Shown: positions 16,934-27,161 of the stretch, piece after piece
Numbering within the stretch: position 1 is the first letter of the stretch
Layout: each line of letters begins with the position of its first letter
Origin: Mucilaginibacter endophyticus
Lineage (GTDB): Bacteria; Bacteroidota; Bacteroidia; Sphingobacteriales; Sphingobacteriaceae
Direction: 5' to 3'
Length of the DNA: 64,000 bases
Assembly (NCBI RefSeq): GCF_003351025.1
Contig: NZ_QPCG01000001.1
Span: 441,949-505,948 of the forward strand
The notes under the pieces: generated by a model
Told to the model about the DNA's origin: nothing
Databases searched by the model: none
The model's input: the letters and a program-made list of their open reading frames with translations, nothing else
Position numbers and translations under genes: made by a program

Positions 16934-19284
16934 CGGATAATGCTTAAGTTGCCTGATAACAGGCCGCACCCCGCACTAAGGTTAATGATATAGTAATAAC
17001 TGCCGGAAGGTAATTTTTGGCCATTATACATGCCGTTAAAGGGATGGCTGTATCCTTTTGAATCAAAAATGTTTTTCCCGTAACGGTTAAATATTTTTAC
17101 CGTTGCCAAAGGATAATTTTCCATGCCTGCTATCTGCCAGTAATCGTTTACGCCATCGTTGTTTGGGGTAATTACATTGGCAATATTGAGGTTGGAGAGG
17201 CCTACACTTACATCAACCTTAGTGCGGGTGCTTTCGCAGGCATTACTAAACCGGCTTATGTAATAACTCCTGTTGGTAGTAACGTTTACCTTAAACTTAC
17301 CATTGGCTTCCTCATCAAGCGGAGTGACGTCTGTTTCGTTAACATAAAGCCTGTAGGTTGATGTTGCCGCCGGGTTGCTAACCGGTATAATGGTTTCGCC
17401 GGGGCCGCATAGCTGAAAATTTTTAACCACCGGCGGATCAAGAATAAGTTCCTGGTTAAGAATGGTAACATGATATTGTACGGCGCATCCGTCAGGGTCG
17501 ATGGTAAGCGTATAATTTCCGCCCGGAAGTTTATCCACGTCAAGAGTGGTACGTATTACATCGCCTGCTTCGTTTGTCCACTTTAATGGTGGTACAACGT
17601 CATTGGTGTTTATGATTTTTAAGTTGCTGATGCTGCCGTTTGCGGCATCGCATGAGGCATTAATTTTCTGAATCCCTGAATCATCTACGCCGGGGTTTGA
17701 GCTAGTTAATGTTATCGGAATAGATTTTGCAAAACAATTGCCGTTATAACATTTGGCATAGTAGGTGCCAATACCAACACCATCCAGTTTAGGGCCGCCG
17801 GATTGTACCAGGTGGTCCTGGTCATTATACCAGTCCACCCCAATCACATTCTTTAAATTTTGCAGGGTGATTGAGCCGTTATTTTTAAAGCAGGTTGGGT
17901 TAACCTTAATATAATCAGCTGCTAAAGTTGAAATAACCGGCTGTGTATATTCAGACGAGCTGTTGTTAAGTGTAGCGTTTGCTACCATTTTTTTATTGTG
18001 CAGGTCGCCGGTAAACTTCCATTTGCCGTTGGCATCGGCAATAATTGTGGTTATGTATTGAACCGGGTTACAAACATCACAATCTGTATTATCATTATAA
18101 ATGTAGACGGCAGCCCCAGGCGATGCTGTTCCTGAAAATTCATCGGCATTGCTGATGAGTACGTTAATATCAGGTATTGCTGTGCCCTGCGAAATAAGAT
18201 AAGGTACAGTATTGCACATGATACTGTTTTTAGCTATAGTAATATTGGTTGATTGCACGGCATAAAACGCGCCGCCATCATTTCTGAAAATATTGATATC
18301 GCTGTCATTATTATCGCCAATAAAAGCATTATTGCATTTAAATAAGGACATGCCTGAATTGCCCTGTATACTGCTTTGTTTATTCCGTACAAACAGGAAT
18401 CCGTTTACTGAAACAAATTGAAACTGTGTAGCGCAAAAATCATTATCAGTTATCAGTGCGTTACTTCCCTGAAACCGTAACAAAATAGATGAATTACCAC
18501 GGTTGTCCTGTCCGTTTACATCAAGCGAAAGCGAATTGTTAATAAACTTATTATCGATCCCGTTCAGGGCTATAGCGGTAGCAAAATAGTTTCGTTCTTT
18601 TGGTGACGCGCCACCTATCAACGAGTTATCTGCAGTAATGTCAAGCGCATAGCCCAGTTCAACAACGTTAACTCCCGACTCGTCATAACCGATAAAGTTT
18701 GATTGGATAATTATGTTATCGTTGTTCTTTGAATCGGTTAACGAGTTTGTACCACAGTAAACGCCATAAATATTATCGCAAAAAACGTTGCCTTTATCGG
18801 GTGCGCCTATAGTGATATTAGCACAATCATAAGCCGATATAGCAGTGAAAAGCAGGTTGCCGTTAAAATTTGTGAGTTTGCTGCTGTAGCCTTTTACACA
18901 TAAGCCATATATACTGACATCGGTAACTTCGGTCATGAGAAACGCGGCGGCCTTAGTGCCCGGAAAGGTATAGCTTACGTCAGGTATGATGTAAACCCTG
19001 GCGTCGCTCCGGCCAAATTTTGGCCCGGGTTGCGTACTGCCGTCGATAATTAAATTGGAGGTAACTTCCGGAAGCTGCGTGTAAAGTGTTATGGTTGAAT
19101 TGCCCGTTATATTAAAATTAATAACATCCTGCTGAACCGTTCCGTTGGCGGCTGCCTGGGTGAGGGCCTCACGTAATGTACCCGGTCCGGCATCGGCATT
19201 GTTTGTAACTGTAAATACAGCAGCAATAGCACGCGAACCGGCCAGTACCAGGAATAACGTAAACAGCAACAACCTTTGTTTCAT
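16930..19284 (-). CDS. Secreted beta-helix protein with gliding-motility-type C-terminal (type IX) sorting domain
   Basis: 784 residues. Signal peptide (1-21, ending RAIAA), then a parallel beta-helix region (about 25-380) rich in NNDNIII, NNSL and ITDNDF turns. An Ig-like segment follows (about 385-440, [20 protein letters not shown]), then SprB-like repeat segments (about 460-690). The last 80 residues ([20 protein letters not shown], then FNRYGKNIF and [12 protein letters not shown]) are the gliding motility-associated C-terminal domain that directs type IX secretion and surface attachment. It is probably a surface adhesin or glycan-binding protein; no catalytic residues are recognisable. 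It stands alone, convergent with pdxJ. Confidence 0.88.
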   Translation of the reverse strand: MKQRLLLFTLFLVLAGSRAIAAVFTVTNNADAGPGTLREALTQAAANGTVQQDVINFNITGNSTITLYTQLPEVTSNLIIDGSTQPGPKFGRSDARVYIIPDVSYTFPGTKAAAFLMTEVTDVSIYGLCVKGYSSKLTNFNGNLLFTAISAYDCANITIGAPDKGNVFCDNIYGVYCGTNSLTDSKNNDNIIIQSNFIGYDESGVNVVELGYALDITADNSLIGGASPKERNYFATAIALNGIDNKFINNSLSLDVNGQDNRGNSSILLRFQGSNALITDNDFCATQFQFVSVNGFLFVRNKQSSIQGNSGMSLFKCNNAFIGDNNDSDINIFRNDGGAFYAVQSTNITIAKNSIMCNTVPYLISQGTAIPDINVLISNADEFSGTASPGAAVYIYNDNTDCDVCNPVQYITTIIADANGKWKFTGDLHNKKMVANATLNNSSSEYTQPVISTLAADYIKVNPTCFKNNGSITLQNLKNVIGVDWYNDQDHLVQSGGPKLDGVGIGTYYAKCYNGNCFAKSIPITLTSSNPGVDDSGIQKINASCDAANGSISNLKIINTNDVVPPLKWTNEAGDVIRTTLDVDKLPGGNYTLTIDPDGCAVQYHVTILNQELILDPPVVKNFQLCGPGETIIPVSNPAATSTYRLYVNETDVTPLDEEANGKFKVNVTTNRSYYISRFSNACESTRTKVDVSVGLSNLNIANVITPNNDGVNDYWQIAGMENYPLATVKIFNRYGKNIFDSKGYSHPFNGMYNGQKLPSGSYYYIINLSAGCGLLSGNLSIIR

Positions 19285-19684
19285 GGTTGCGATTTGGGTA
19301 TGAATATTAGTTTATAATTAATTGGCAATAAATTGGTTGATATTGTCCGATAGTAAGTTACGACTTTGTTGACAATAACGCTACAGTGTCACACAGGTTG
19401 TTTTGTTTTGTGAAGTTTTGAATTAACCTTCCAACAATGGCGGGAGAGAAATTCTGGTATTTACCTGATGATTGCCAGGCTCACGGGAGTTGGTTGCGGC
19501 TTTTGCCGGGAATGAAAAGAAAAATAATGATAAGGTTAAAACTCGCCGGCCCGTCATGTTTAGGTATTCGCAAGCTAAATCACATTTTTTTCCTGTAAAT
19601 GCATTGTCAATATCATATTAGCTAATTGTTACTCAATTTGTAAAACCGTACCTTTGCGGTAAATTTAAGAGGGACGATTAATTC
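19285..19684. other. 400-bp intergenic region between the beta-helix gene and gcvP
   Basis: It holds the divergent upstream regions of the two genes. Apart from the gcvP -7 element at 19649, I see no palindromic repeat, terminator or riboswitch-like structure. A 53-codon frame from 19437 has no supporting features. Confidence 0.5.
19649..19656 (+). promoter_or_regulatory. Bacteroidota promoter of gcvP
   Basis: TACCTTTG (-7) with TTG at 19627-19629, spacing 19 bp. Transcription would start near 19663 with a leader of about 22 nt, leaving no room for a glycine riboswitch. Confidence 0.7.
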
Positions 19685-22576
19685 ATGAAGTTGAATACAA
19701 CCTATCAGGAGCAGTTTCAGTCGAGGCACATTGCTCCAAGTGAGGCCGACACGGCCAAAATGTTAAAAACCATCGGCGTAAATACGCTTGATGAATTAAT
19801 AGGGCAAACAATACCGCAAAAGATCAGGCTTGCCAAACCGCTTAACCTGCCAGCCGCAAAAAGCGAGTTTGATTACCTGAACACTTTAAAGCAAACTGCT
19901 TCAAAAAACAAAGTTTTCAAGTCGTTTATTGGCAAAGGTTACTATGATGTAATTGTACCGGGCGTTATTCAGCGTAACATTCTTGAAAATCCAGGATGGT
20001 ATACACAATACACTCCTTACCAGGCAGAAATTGCACAGGGGCGTTTACAGGCCTTGTTAAATTTCCAAACCATGATCATTGATCTTACCGGTATGGAAAT
20101 TGCCAATGCTTCCTTGCTTGACGAGGGTACTGCCGCTGCCGAAGCTATGTTTATGCAATATACCTTGCGTAAAAACAACAGCGCCAATGTATTCTTCGTT
20201 TCTGAAGAACTGTTCCCGCAAACCATTGATATCTTAAAAACCCGCTCAGAGCCCTATGGCATTGAGCTAAGAATAGGCGACCACCGTACCGTTGAATTAA
20301 CCGACGATATGTTTGGCGCCATTGTACAATACCCTGCAGGCGACGGTGCTGTTTATAACTATGCCGACTTTGCCGCTAAAGGGCATGAAAAAGGCATTAA
20401 ACTAACCGTTGTTGCCGATATTATGAGCCTTGCCCTGTTAACGCCTCCTGGCGAATGGGGTGCCGACATTGTAGTTGGCTCATCACAACGTTTTGGCGTA
20501 CCAATGGGCTTTGGTGGCCCACATGCCGCTTTCTTTGCAACTAAAGAAGAATACAAACGCTCTATCCCGGGCCGCATCATTGGAGTTACTATCGACAGCG
20601 CCAATAACTATGCCCTGCGTATGGCCCTGCAAACCCGCGAGCAGCACATCCGCCGTGATAAAGCTACTTCAAATATCTGTACCGCTCAGGCTTTATTGGC
20701 CATCATGGCCGGTATGTACGCCGTATATCATGGTCCGGATGGTATTAAGTTGATTGCTGAACGTATTCACGGCTTAGCAGTTTTATTAGCCAAAACTTTA
20801 GGACAGCTTGGCTACGAGCAACTTAACGAATCATACTTTGATACCGTTAAGTTTGATGTAGCCCACCTGGCAGGCCCAATCCATTCTGAAGCTTTAAATA
20901 ACGAAATGAACCTTAACTACGAAGGTTCGGTAGTTACTATAGCTGTTGATGAAACAACTTCGGTTGAGGATATTAAAACCATTGTGAGGTTCTTTGCCAA
21001 AGTAAAAGGCAAAACCATTAATGATGTTGATTTCGATGGCGCCAATGCAAGCCTTGAAACGGTTATTCCTACAGCGCTTCAGCGTACTTCGGCTTACTTA
21101 ACGCACAGCTTGTTCAATACCCACAGGTCTGAGCATGAAATGTTGCGTTATATCAAATCATTAGAAGCAAAAGACCTTTCACTTTGCCACTCGATGATAG
21201 CTTTGGGTTCATGTACCATGAAGCTGAATGCTACTACCGAAATGGTACCAGTTACCTGGGCCGAGTTCAGCAAAATTCACCCGTTTGCCCCAACCGATCA
21301 AGTTGGCGGTTATATGCAGTTGTTTGATGAGATCAACAATTGGTTGAGCGAGATCACCGGTTTCGCGGCCATGAGCTTGCAGCCAAACGCAGGTGCACAA
21401 GGTGAATACGCCGGTTTAATGGTGATCCGTGCTTATCATAACGATAGGGGCGATACTCACCGTAACATCGCTTTGATCCCTTCATCTGCCCACGGTACCA
21501 ACCCTGCATCTGCAGCTATGGCTGGCATGAAGATCGTGGTAGTTAAATGCGACGATAATGGCAACATCGATGTTGCCGATATGCGAGCTAAAGCCGAGCA
21601 ATACAAAAACGAGCTTTCATGTTTGATGGTTACTTATCCATCAACCCACGGTGTATTTGAAGAAAGTATCATCGAAATTTGCGAAATTATTCATGAAAAC
21701 GGCGGCCAGGTTTATATGGACGGTGCTAACATGAACGCACAAGTAGGTTTAACAAGCCCGGCCAACATTGGTGCCGATGTTTGTCACCTTAACCTGCATA
21801 AAACATTCTGTATCCCTCACGGTGGTGGTGGCCCCGGTATGGGCCCAATTGGTGTTGCAAAGCACCTGGTGCCTTATTTACCAGGCCATGCCGTGGTTGA
21901 TATCGACAGGGGTAAATCAATACATGCTGTATCTGCAGCACCATGGGGCTCGGCTTCTATCCTGATTATATCACATGCTTACATCGCGATGATGGGTGCC
22001 GAAGGTTTAACCAATGCTACCCGTTACGCTATCCTGAATGCCAACTATATTAAAGCAAGGCTACAGGAACACTATCCGGTATTATACTCTGGTGCAAACG
22101 GCCGTTGCGCGCACGAAATGATTCTGGACTGTCGTTCATTTAAATCGGCAGGTATCGAGGTTACAGATATCGCTAAACGCTTAATGGATTATGGTTTCCA
22201 TGCGCCAACCGTATCGTTCCCGGTTGCGGGTACAGTGATGGTTGAGCCAACTGAATCTGAGCCTAAGCATGAGCTTGACCGTTTCTGTGATGCCATGATC
22301 TCTATCCGTCATGAAATTGCCGATGTGGTTGATGGCCTTGCCGATAAAACAAACAATCCGTTAAAAAATGCGCCACATACTGTAGCCGTAATTACCGGCA
22401 ACGAATGGGAGCATCCTTATACCCGTCAAAAAGCGGCATTCCCGCTGCCTTACGTAGCTACCAATAAATTCTGGCCTTCGGTAGGCAGGGTTAATGACAC
22501 TTACGGCGACAGAACGCTGATCTGCTCATGCCCTCCGTTAGAAGAGTATGAGTTTGAAGAAAGTGTGATAGAATAA
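19685..22576 (+). CDS. gcvP: Glycine dehydrogenase (decarboxylating), P-protein
   Basis: 963 residues, the full-length fused form in which N- and C-terminal halves descend from one duplication. It decarboxylates glycine and passes the aminomethyl group to the lipoyl arm of GcvH in the glycine cleavage system. Landmarks are [15 protein letters not shown] at the start, the first-half glycine-rich [15 protein letters not shown], the second-half [19 protein letters not shown], and the PLP lysine in [20 protein letters not shown]. GcvH and GcvT are not in the window. It is a single gene with its own promoter and terminator. Confidence 0.97.
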   Translation: MKLNTTYQEQFQSRHIAPSEADTAKMLKTIGVNTLDELIGQTIPQKIRLAKPLNLPAAKSEFDYLNTLKQTASKNKVFKSFIGKGYYDVIVPGVIQRNILENPGWYTQYTPYQAEIAQGRLQALLNFQTMIIDLTGMEIANASLLDEGTAAAEAMFMQYTLRKNNSANVFFVSEELFPQTIDILKTRSEPYGIELRIGDHRTVELTDDMFGAIVQYPAGDGAVYNYADFAAKGHEKGIKLTVVADIMSLALLTPPGEWGADIVVGSSQRFGVPMGFGGPHAAFFATKEEYKRSIPGRIIGVTIDSANNYALRMALQTREQHIRRDKATSNICTAQALLAIMAGMYAVYHGPDGIKLIAERIHGLAVLLAKTLGQLGYEQLNESYFDTVKFDVAHLAGPIHSEALNNEMNLNYEGSVVTIAVDETTSVEDIKTIVRFFAKVKGKTINDVDFDGANASLETVIPTALQRTSAYLTHSLFNTHRSEHEMLRYIKSLEAKDLSLCHSMIALGSCTMKLNATTEMVPVTWAEFSKIHPFAPTDQVGGYMQLFDEINNWLSEITGFAAMSLQPNAGAQGEYAGLMVIRAYHNDRGDTHRNIALIPSSAHGTNPASAAMAGMKIVVVKCDDNGNIDVADMRAKAEQYKNELSCLMVTYPSTHGVFEESIIEICEIIHENGGQVYMDGANMNAQVGLTSPANIGADVCHLNLHKTFCIPHGGGGPGMGPIGVAKHLVPYLPGHAVVDIDRGKSIHAVSAAPWGSASILIISHAYIAMMGAEGLTNATRYAILNANYIKARLQEHYPVLYSGANGRCAHEMILDCRSFKSAGIEVTDIAKRLMDYGFHAPTVSFPVAGTVMVEPTESEPKHELDRFCDAMISIRHEIADVVDGLADKTNNPLKNAPHTVAVITGNEWEHPYTRQKAAFPLPYVATNKFWPSVGRVNDTYGDRTLICSCPPLEEYEFEESVIE

Positions 22577-22599
22577 TATGTGCAGATTATAGATGTGCA

Positions 22600-22638
22600 A
22601 ATGTGCAGGTGATGATAAATTGCCTGCACATTTTTTTT
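22600..22638 (+). terminator. Intrinsic terminator of gcvP
   Basis: Stem atgtgcagg / cctgcacat (22601-22609, 22623-22631) followed by eight T. Confidence 0.85.
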
Positions 22639-22757
22639 GCTTAACCGCCTGAAATCTGTGATTAGCATGTTTATTTTTATATCTGAAATATGTACGCCGA
22701 TAATTTGCATATTTCGCCTCTTAAAATCTATTATCTCACCTTTAATAATTTGCAAAT

Positions 22758-23099
22758 TTGGAATCTGCACATCTAAAATCAGAAGAGCTTATCGCTCCAA
22801 CTCCTCAACCGCCTTATTACGCGGTGATATTTACTTCGGTACGCACTCCGGGAGATGAAGGCTATGGCGATATGGCTGTTGAAATGGAAACGCTGGCCCG
22901 GCAGCAGGAAGGTTTTCTTGGTATAGAATCGGCCCGTAACAATGTTGGAATAACGGTGTCTTATTGGCAATCGGAAGAAGCAATTAAAAACTGGAAAGCT
23001 AATGCCCGTCACCTGTTTGCTCAGCAGCAGGGGCGCGAAAAGTGGTATCAAAATTACACGGTACGTGTTTGTAAGGTTGAGCGTGATTATACTTTTTAA
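22758..23099 (+). CDS. ABM-domain (antibiotic biosynthesis monooxygenase-like) small protein
   Basis: 113 residues from a TTG. The conserved core runs from about residue 18 (PPYYAVIFTSVRT) through EMETLARQQEGFLGIES and ITVSYWQSEEAIKNWKANA to the end, a typical dimeric ferredoxin-like ABM fold. Members include quinol monooxygenases and haem-degrading enzymes, but the substrate cannot be assigned. No ATG lies before the core, so the start must be TTG or another non-ATG codon near 22758-22785; the first 12 residues may not be translated. The preceding intergenic DNA is AT-rich repeat-like sequence. Confidence 0.75.
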   Translation: MESAHLKSEELIAPTPQPPYYAVIFTSVRTPGDEGYGDMAVEMETLARQQEGFLGIESARNNVGITVSYWQSEEAIKNWKANARHLFAQQQGREKWYQNYTVRVCKVERDYTF

Positions 23100-23302
23100 A
23101 ATATAATATTCAACTGTTAGTTTTTGCCTTTAATTTCCTTTTTTGCTGACTTTATTTATTTTTCAAAATAAAATAAAATGGCCCCGAATGGGTTATTTAA
23201 CTGGATTTGTGAGAGATATTATTTTTTAGTATTTACAACTAAAAGGAATATAACTTTTTAAATTGTAGCCTCGTATAAAGAGGGAGCGCTTAAATTATAG
23301 AT

Positions 23303-23722
23303 ATGAACATTAACAATAAAGCCATTAGTGTATTACTGGTTGATGATGACGAAATAAATAACTTCATCTCCATAAAACTGATAAAGAAAGCTTTACTGAA
23401 TACGGAAATTATGGCCTGCCTGAACGGAAAGTATGCGATTGAGCAACTCTCAGATATTCAGCGTAAAGACCCTAATAAACTGCCCGATTATATTTTGCTT
23501 GACATTAATATGCCTATCATGAATGGCTGGGAATTTTTGGATGAGTATAAGCGCCTCAACCTTGACCCGCTGGGCAAAAGCAAGATCTACATTATTTCAT
23601 CGTCGGTTTTTAGCAATGATATCAACAAAGCGCGTTCATACCCGCTGGTGAAGGATTTTATCTCTAAACCGCTTAATGTTGAAAAAATAAAAGAGCTTTT
23701 TGAAGTAGCTGCTGAAAATTAA
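23303..23722 (+). CDS. Single-domain response regulator (CheY-like)
   Basis: 139 residues consisting only of a receiver domain. It has the acidic pair in LLVDDDEINN (about 10-19), the phospho-acceptor Asp in ILLDINMPIMNGWEF (about residue 67), the switch SSS near residue 100, and the conserved Lys in FISKPL (about 121). There is no output domain, so it would act by protein contact or as a phosphorelay intermediate. No histidine kinase is encoded nearby. The gene ends 4 bp inside the convergent MBL-hydrolase gene. Confidence 0.9.
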   Translation: MNINNKAISVLLVDDDEINNFISIKLIKKALLNTEIMACLNGKYAIEQLSDIQRKDPNKLPDYILLDINMPIMNGWEFLDEYKRLNLDPLGKSKIYIISSSVFSNDINKARSYPLVKDFISKPLNVEKIKELFEVAAEN

Positions 23723-24489
23723 AAAGGTTTAACTTTAAAATGGTCACCTTCTGTTTCTACCGTTCCAATAGCAAATGACTTGGAATGGTAAAACAGGCAT
23801 TTCCAACCTTCGGCGGCTGCTTTTTTACCATATTCTTCGCGCAGCATCATGGCTTTGCGGCCATCCATATCGTATTTAGCTATGAATTTTCTTAGCAACT
23901 GTTCGGGTTCGGGAAGTTCGTCGCCGCCAAAAAATACTTTTTCGCCTTCCATATCAAACCAAAATACCTGGTGCGCCGGGCAGTGACCCCCCGAATGCTC
24001 ATACCTTATCCCCGGCTTAAACTCACCGCTGCCTTCAATAAAAGTGATCTTAGCGCTTGCCTGTAAAGCTTCAAATATTTCAACATGGTATGACGAGCCT
24101 TTGCCGCTCATGCCAAATTCCCATTCTTGTTTGTTGATCACGTGCTCGGCCTGCGGAAAGCTCGGGATTAATTTACCATTACGTTCAACCACTAAACCGC
24201 CCGAGTGGTCATAATGTAGGTGCGACATCATTACGAGGGTAACATCATCCGGATCGAAGCCGGCGTTGCGGATGTTCTGGTGCAGCATTAATTCGTCGCG
24301 GGTATCTTTAAAACCAAGACCGGTATCCAATACTATCAAATCGGTTTTTGTTTTGATGAGGAAAGGGTTAACGTGGATGAACAACGAAGCCGGGCGATCT
24401 TTGGGGTTATCAGTTTCCGGGTTGAACGGGATAAATTTCTTGGTTGCATCAACCGAATAAGAGCCTTCACCTAAAGCAAAAAATTCCAT
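23719..24489 (-). CDS. MBL-fold metallo-hydrolase
   Basis: 256 residues with the metallo-beta-lactamase signature SHLHYDHSGG (HxHxDH, about residues 89-98). Further metal ligands are likely in YEHSGGHCPAHQ (about 163-174), FFGGDELPEPE and the C-terminal FYHSKSF. The N-terminal part resembles quorum-quenching lactonase or uncharacterised MBL hydrolases rather than ribonucleases. The substrate is not known. It is divergent from recJ, and its 5' region shares the intergenic space holding the recJ promoter. Confidence 0.85.
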   Translation of the reverse strand: MEFFALGEGSYSVDATKKFIPFNPETDNPKDRPASLFIHVNPFLIKTKTDLIVLDTGLGFKDTRDELMLHQNIRNAGFDPDDVTLVMMSHLHYDHSGGLVVERNGKLIPSFPQAEHVINKQEWEFGMSGKGSSYHVEIFEALQASAKITFIEGSGEFKPGIRYEHSGGHCPAHQVFWFDMEGEKVFFGGDELPEPEQLLRKFIAKYDMDGRKAMMLREEYGKKAAAEGWKCLFYHSKSFAIGTVETEGDHFKVKPF

Positions 24490-24516
24490 AGTAAACGTAG
24501 TATCAGATTTTGAATG

Positions 24517-24524
24517 TAACTTTG
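24517..24524 (+). promoter_or_regulatory. -7 element upstream of recJ
   Basis: TAACTTTG gives a predicted transcription start near 24530 and a leader of about 40 nt. Confidence 0.6.
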
Positions 24525-24572
24525 GCTCTTTAACAGAGCATAAGTATATTTACTGTTTCAAGCTGCAAAGAT

Positions 24573-26270
24573 ATGAATAAACGTTGGGCGCTAAAGGATA
24601 ATACAAACCATGATGATGTAATAAAATTAGCCGCCGAACTCAATATCGATACCGTTTTAAGCACCATGCTTGTGCAGCGCGGTATCACAACCTTTGAAGA
24701 TGCCCGCTATTTTTTCAGGCCAGATCACCGGCACCTGCATGACCCGTTCCTGATGAAGGATATGGAAAAGGCAATACTGCGTATTGAGCAGGCGATAGCC
24801 GCTGGCGAGAAGATCATGATTTACGGGGATTATGACGTGGATGGTACTACTGCGGTAGCGCTTACCTATAGTTTTTTCAAAAAGCTTTATAACAATATTG
24901 ATTATTATATCCCCGATCGTTACAAGGAAGGGTATGGCATCTCAACACAGGGCATTGATTATGCAGCTGAGCATGGTATCACCCTGATCATAGCGCTCGA
25001 TTGCGGCATTAAATCAATTGATAAAATTGACTATGCTAATGAAAAAGGGATCGACTTTATCATTTGCGATCACCACTTGCCGGGGGCATCTATTCCTAAT
25101 GCGGTGGCAGTGCTTGACCCTAAGCGTGAAGATTGTGAATATCCATATAAAGAATTATCCGGTTGTGGCATCGGCTTTAAACTGATCCAGGCTTACGCCG
25201 AAAAGAATAATATTCCGGTTGAGGAAGTAAATTGCTATCTGGACCTGGTAGTGATCAGTATTTCTTGTGATATCGTGCACATCACCGGCGAAAACAGGGT
25301 GCTGGCTCATTTCGGTCTGCAAAAAATAAATACCGATCCATGTATTGGCGTTAAAGCGTTAATGGAGATAGCAGGCAGGATGGGGCCATACACGATATCG
25401 GATGTAGTATTTTTGCTTGGGCCGCGTATTAATGCTGCCGGCAGAATAGACGATGCCAAACATGCCGTTGAACTCCTGATAGCGACAGATAAGGATGCCG
25501 CTAAAGAAAAAAGCGCAATGATCAACGTGCGCAACACCGAACGTAAAGGGCATGATCTGTCTATTACCGACGAGGCGCTTGGCATGATTGAAAATGATGA
25601 GGTGCTGATCGCCCGTAAATCAACCGTGGTGTTTAATGAAGACTGGCATAAAGGGGTTATCGGTATAGTGGCCTCGCGCCTGACCGAGAAATATTATCGC
25701 CCAACAATTGTGCTTACCCGTTCTAACGGCCATGTCGCCGGTTCGGCACGTTCTGTTTTAGGTTATGACCTATACGAGGCGCTTTGCGGTTGTAAAGATC
25801 TGCTGATTCAGTTTGGCGGGCACAAGTACGCCGCAGGCTTGACTATGGAGCCCGAAAACCTCGAAGCTTTTATTGAAAGGTTTGAAGAAGTGGTAAGTTC
25901 AACCATAAAACCGGAACAATTGATACAGCAAATACAAATTGACGCCGAATTACGTTTAAGCCAGATAGAACCCAAATTTTTCAGGATTTTGAATCAGTTT
26001 GCGCCTTTCGGGCCTGAAAATATGGCCCCGGTTTTCATAAGTAAAAATGTGTATGTTAGTGGTAACGCCGGTTTGGTAGGTGGTTCACATATTAAAATGA
26101 GCGTAATGCAGGAAGGATCGGCGGCGTTTGATTGCATTGCCTTTAACCACGGTCAATACCTGGAACAATTGCGGCCTGGTGTGCCGTTTGAAATGTGCTA
26201 TTCGATAGAAGAAAATGTTTGGCGCGAAAGAAGAACGATACAGTTAAATGTAAAGGGAATTAGGTTTTAG
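24573..26270 (+). CDS. recJ: Single-stranded-DNA-specific 5'-3' exonuclease RecJ
   Basis: 565 residues, the normal length. It has the DHH domain motifs MIYGDYDVDGTTAVAL, IIALDCGIKS and FIICDHHLPG, the DHHA1 motif FGGHKYAAGL (about residues 410-420), and a C-terminal OB-like domain (about 455-560). RecJ degrades 5' single-stranded DNA in RecFOR recombination and in mismatch and base-excision repair, with metal bound by the Asp/His motifs. It is followed after 144 bp by lptB and probably contributes read-through to it. Confidence 0.96.
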   Translation: MNKRWALKDNTNHDDVIKLAAELNIDTVLSTMLVQRGITTFEDARYFFRPDHRHLHDPFLMKDMEKAILRIEQAIAAGEKIMIYGDYDVDGTTAVALTYSFFKKLYNNIDYYIPDRYKEGYGISTQGIDYAAEHGITLIIALDCGIKSIDKIDYANEKGIDFIICDHHLPGASIPNAVAVLDPKREDCEYPYKELSGCGIGFKLIQAYAEKNNIPVEEVNCYLDLVVISISCDIVHITGENRVLAHFGLQKINTDPCIGVKALMEIAGRMGPYTISDVVFLLGPRINAAGRIDDAKHAVELLIATDKDAAKEKSAMINVRNTERKGHDLSITDEALGMIENDEVLIARKSTVVFNEDWHKGVIGIVASRLTEKYYRPTIVLTRSNGHVAGSARSVLGYDLYEALCGCKDLLIQFGGHKYAAGLTMEPENLEAFIERFEEVVSSTIKPEQLIQQIQIDAELRLSQIEPKFFRILNQFAPFGPENMAPVFISKNVYVSGNAGLVGGSHIKMSVMQEGSAAFDCIAFNHGQYLEQLRPGVPFEMCYSIEENVWRERRTIQLNVKGIRF

Positions 26271-26279
26271 AGATTAGTG

Positions 26280-26414
26280 AGTTAGGTTCATAGTTGATGG
26301 ATTATGGTTCATAGCCGTAAGTCTTAATCAACGGAATTAGCGAAATCAAAAAGCTATCAACGGTCAAATATCAGGGTAATCCATGAATCCCATAAATCAT
26401 GGTTCAGACAAAAA
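26280..26414. repeat. Mixed intergenic repeat fragments before lptB
   Basis: The first part is a GTTCATAG/TTGATGG periodic string (26287-26316), similar to those at 58611-58640 and 34786-34811. The part ending at 26410 is a right half of the TGTCTGAAC element (GTTCAGACA). Confidence 0.5.
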
Positions 26415-27155
26415 ATGATACTAAGAGCAGATAATTTAGTTAAAAAATACAAGCAGCGTACCGTTGTAAACGATGTATCGTTTGATGTGGCGCAGGGCGA
26501 AATTGTTGGTTTACTTGGGCCTAATGGTGCCGGTAAAACAACTTCCTTTTACATGATAGTAGGTTTAATAAAGCCTAATGAAGGCAGTATCCACCTGGAT
26601 AACCAAGACATAACCCAGGACCCGATGTACCGCCGTGCCCAAAAGGGGATAGGTTACCTGGCGCAGGAGGCTTCGGTGTTTAGAAAACTTTCGGTGGAGG
26701 ACAACATTAAGGCTGTACTGGAAATGGGCGATATGCCCAAGGATAAGCAAAAAGATAAGCTGGAAGAATTGATAGACGAGTTCAGCTTGCATAAAGTGCG
26801 CAGAAACAGGGGCGACCTGCTATCGGGCGGCGAACGTCGTCGTACGGAAATTGCCCGTGCCTTAGCCGCCGAGCCTAACTTTATCCTGCTTGATGAGCCT
26901 TTTGCCGGTGTAGATCCGATAGCGGTTGAAGAGATCCAGTCGATGGTGGTTAAATTGCGTACCCGTAACATCGGCATCCTGATAACCGACCACAACGTGC
27001 AGGAAACCCTATCGATTACCGATCGCGCATACCTGCTTTTTGAAGGCAAAATATTAGAATCGGGATTTCCTGAGGTATTGGCTGAGAATGAAATGGTGAG
27101 GAAAGTGTATCTTGGGGCTAACTTTGTACTTAAAAGAAAGGTTTTTCCTCAATAA
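26415..27155 (+). CDS. lptB: LPS export ABC transporter ATP-binding protein LptB
   Basis: 246 residues. It has Walker [12 protein letters not shown] (about 37-47), signature [16 protein letters not shown] (about 136-151), Walker [15 protein letters not shown] (about 157-170) and H-loop [10 protein letters not shown] (about 195-204). LptB drives lipopolysaccharide extraction from the inner membrane with LptFG. The sequence between Walker A and signature ([15 protein letters not shown]) is LptB-like rather than from a generic ABC ATPase. No lptFG lies nearby. It is followed after 6 bp by the GH3-family gene. Confidence 0.95.
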   Translation: MILRADNLVKKYKQRTVVNDVSFDVAQGEIVGLLGPNGAGKTTSFYMIVGLIKPNEGSIHLDNQDITQDPMYRRAQKGIGYLAQEASVFRKLSVEDNIKAVLEMGDMPKDKQKDKLEELIDEFSLHKVRRNRGDLLSGGERRRTEIARALAAEPNFILLDEPFAGVDPIAVEEIQSMVVKLRTRNIGILITDHNVQETLSITDRAYLLFEGKILESGFPEVLAENEMVRKVYLGANFVLKRKVFPQ

Positions 27156-27161
27156 CAGCCT

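Noticed and set aside
19437..19598. 53-codon ORF (MAGEKFWYLPDDC...)
   Set aside because: No promoter, start context or recognisable sequence pattern; it looks like a chance frame in a long intergenic gap.
19285..19684. Glycine riboswitch before gcvP
   Set aside because: The promoter at 19649 leaves about 22 nt of leader, and no glycine-riboswitch pattern is visible upstream.
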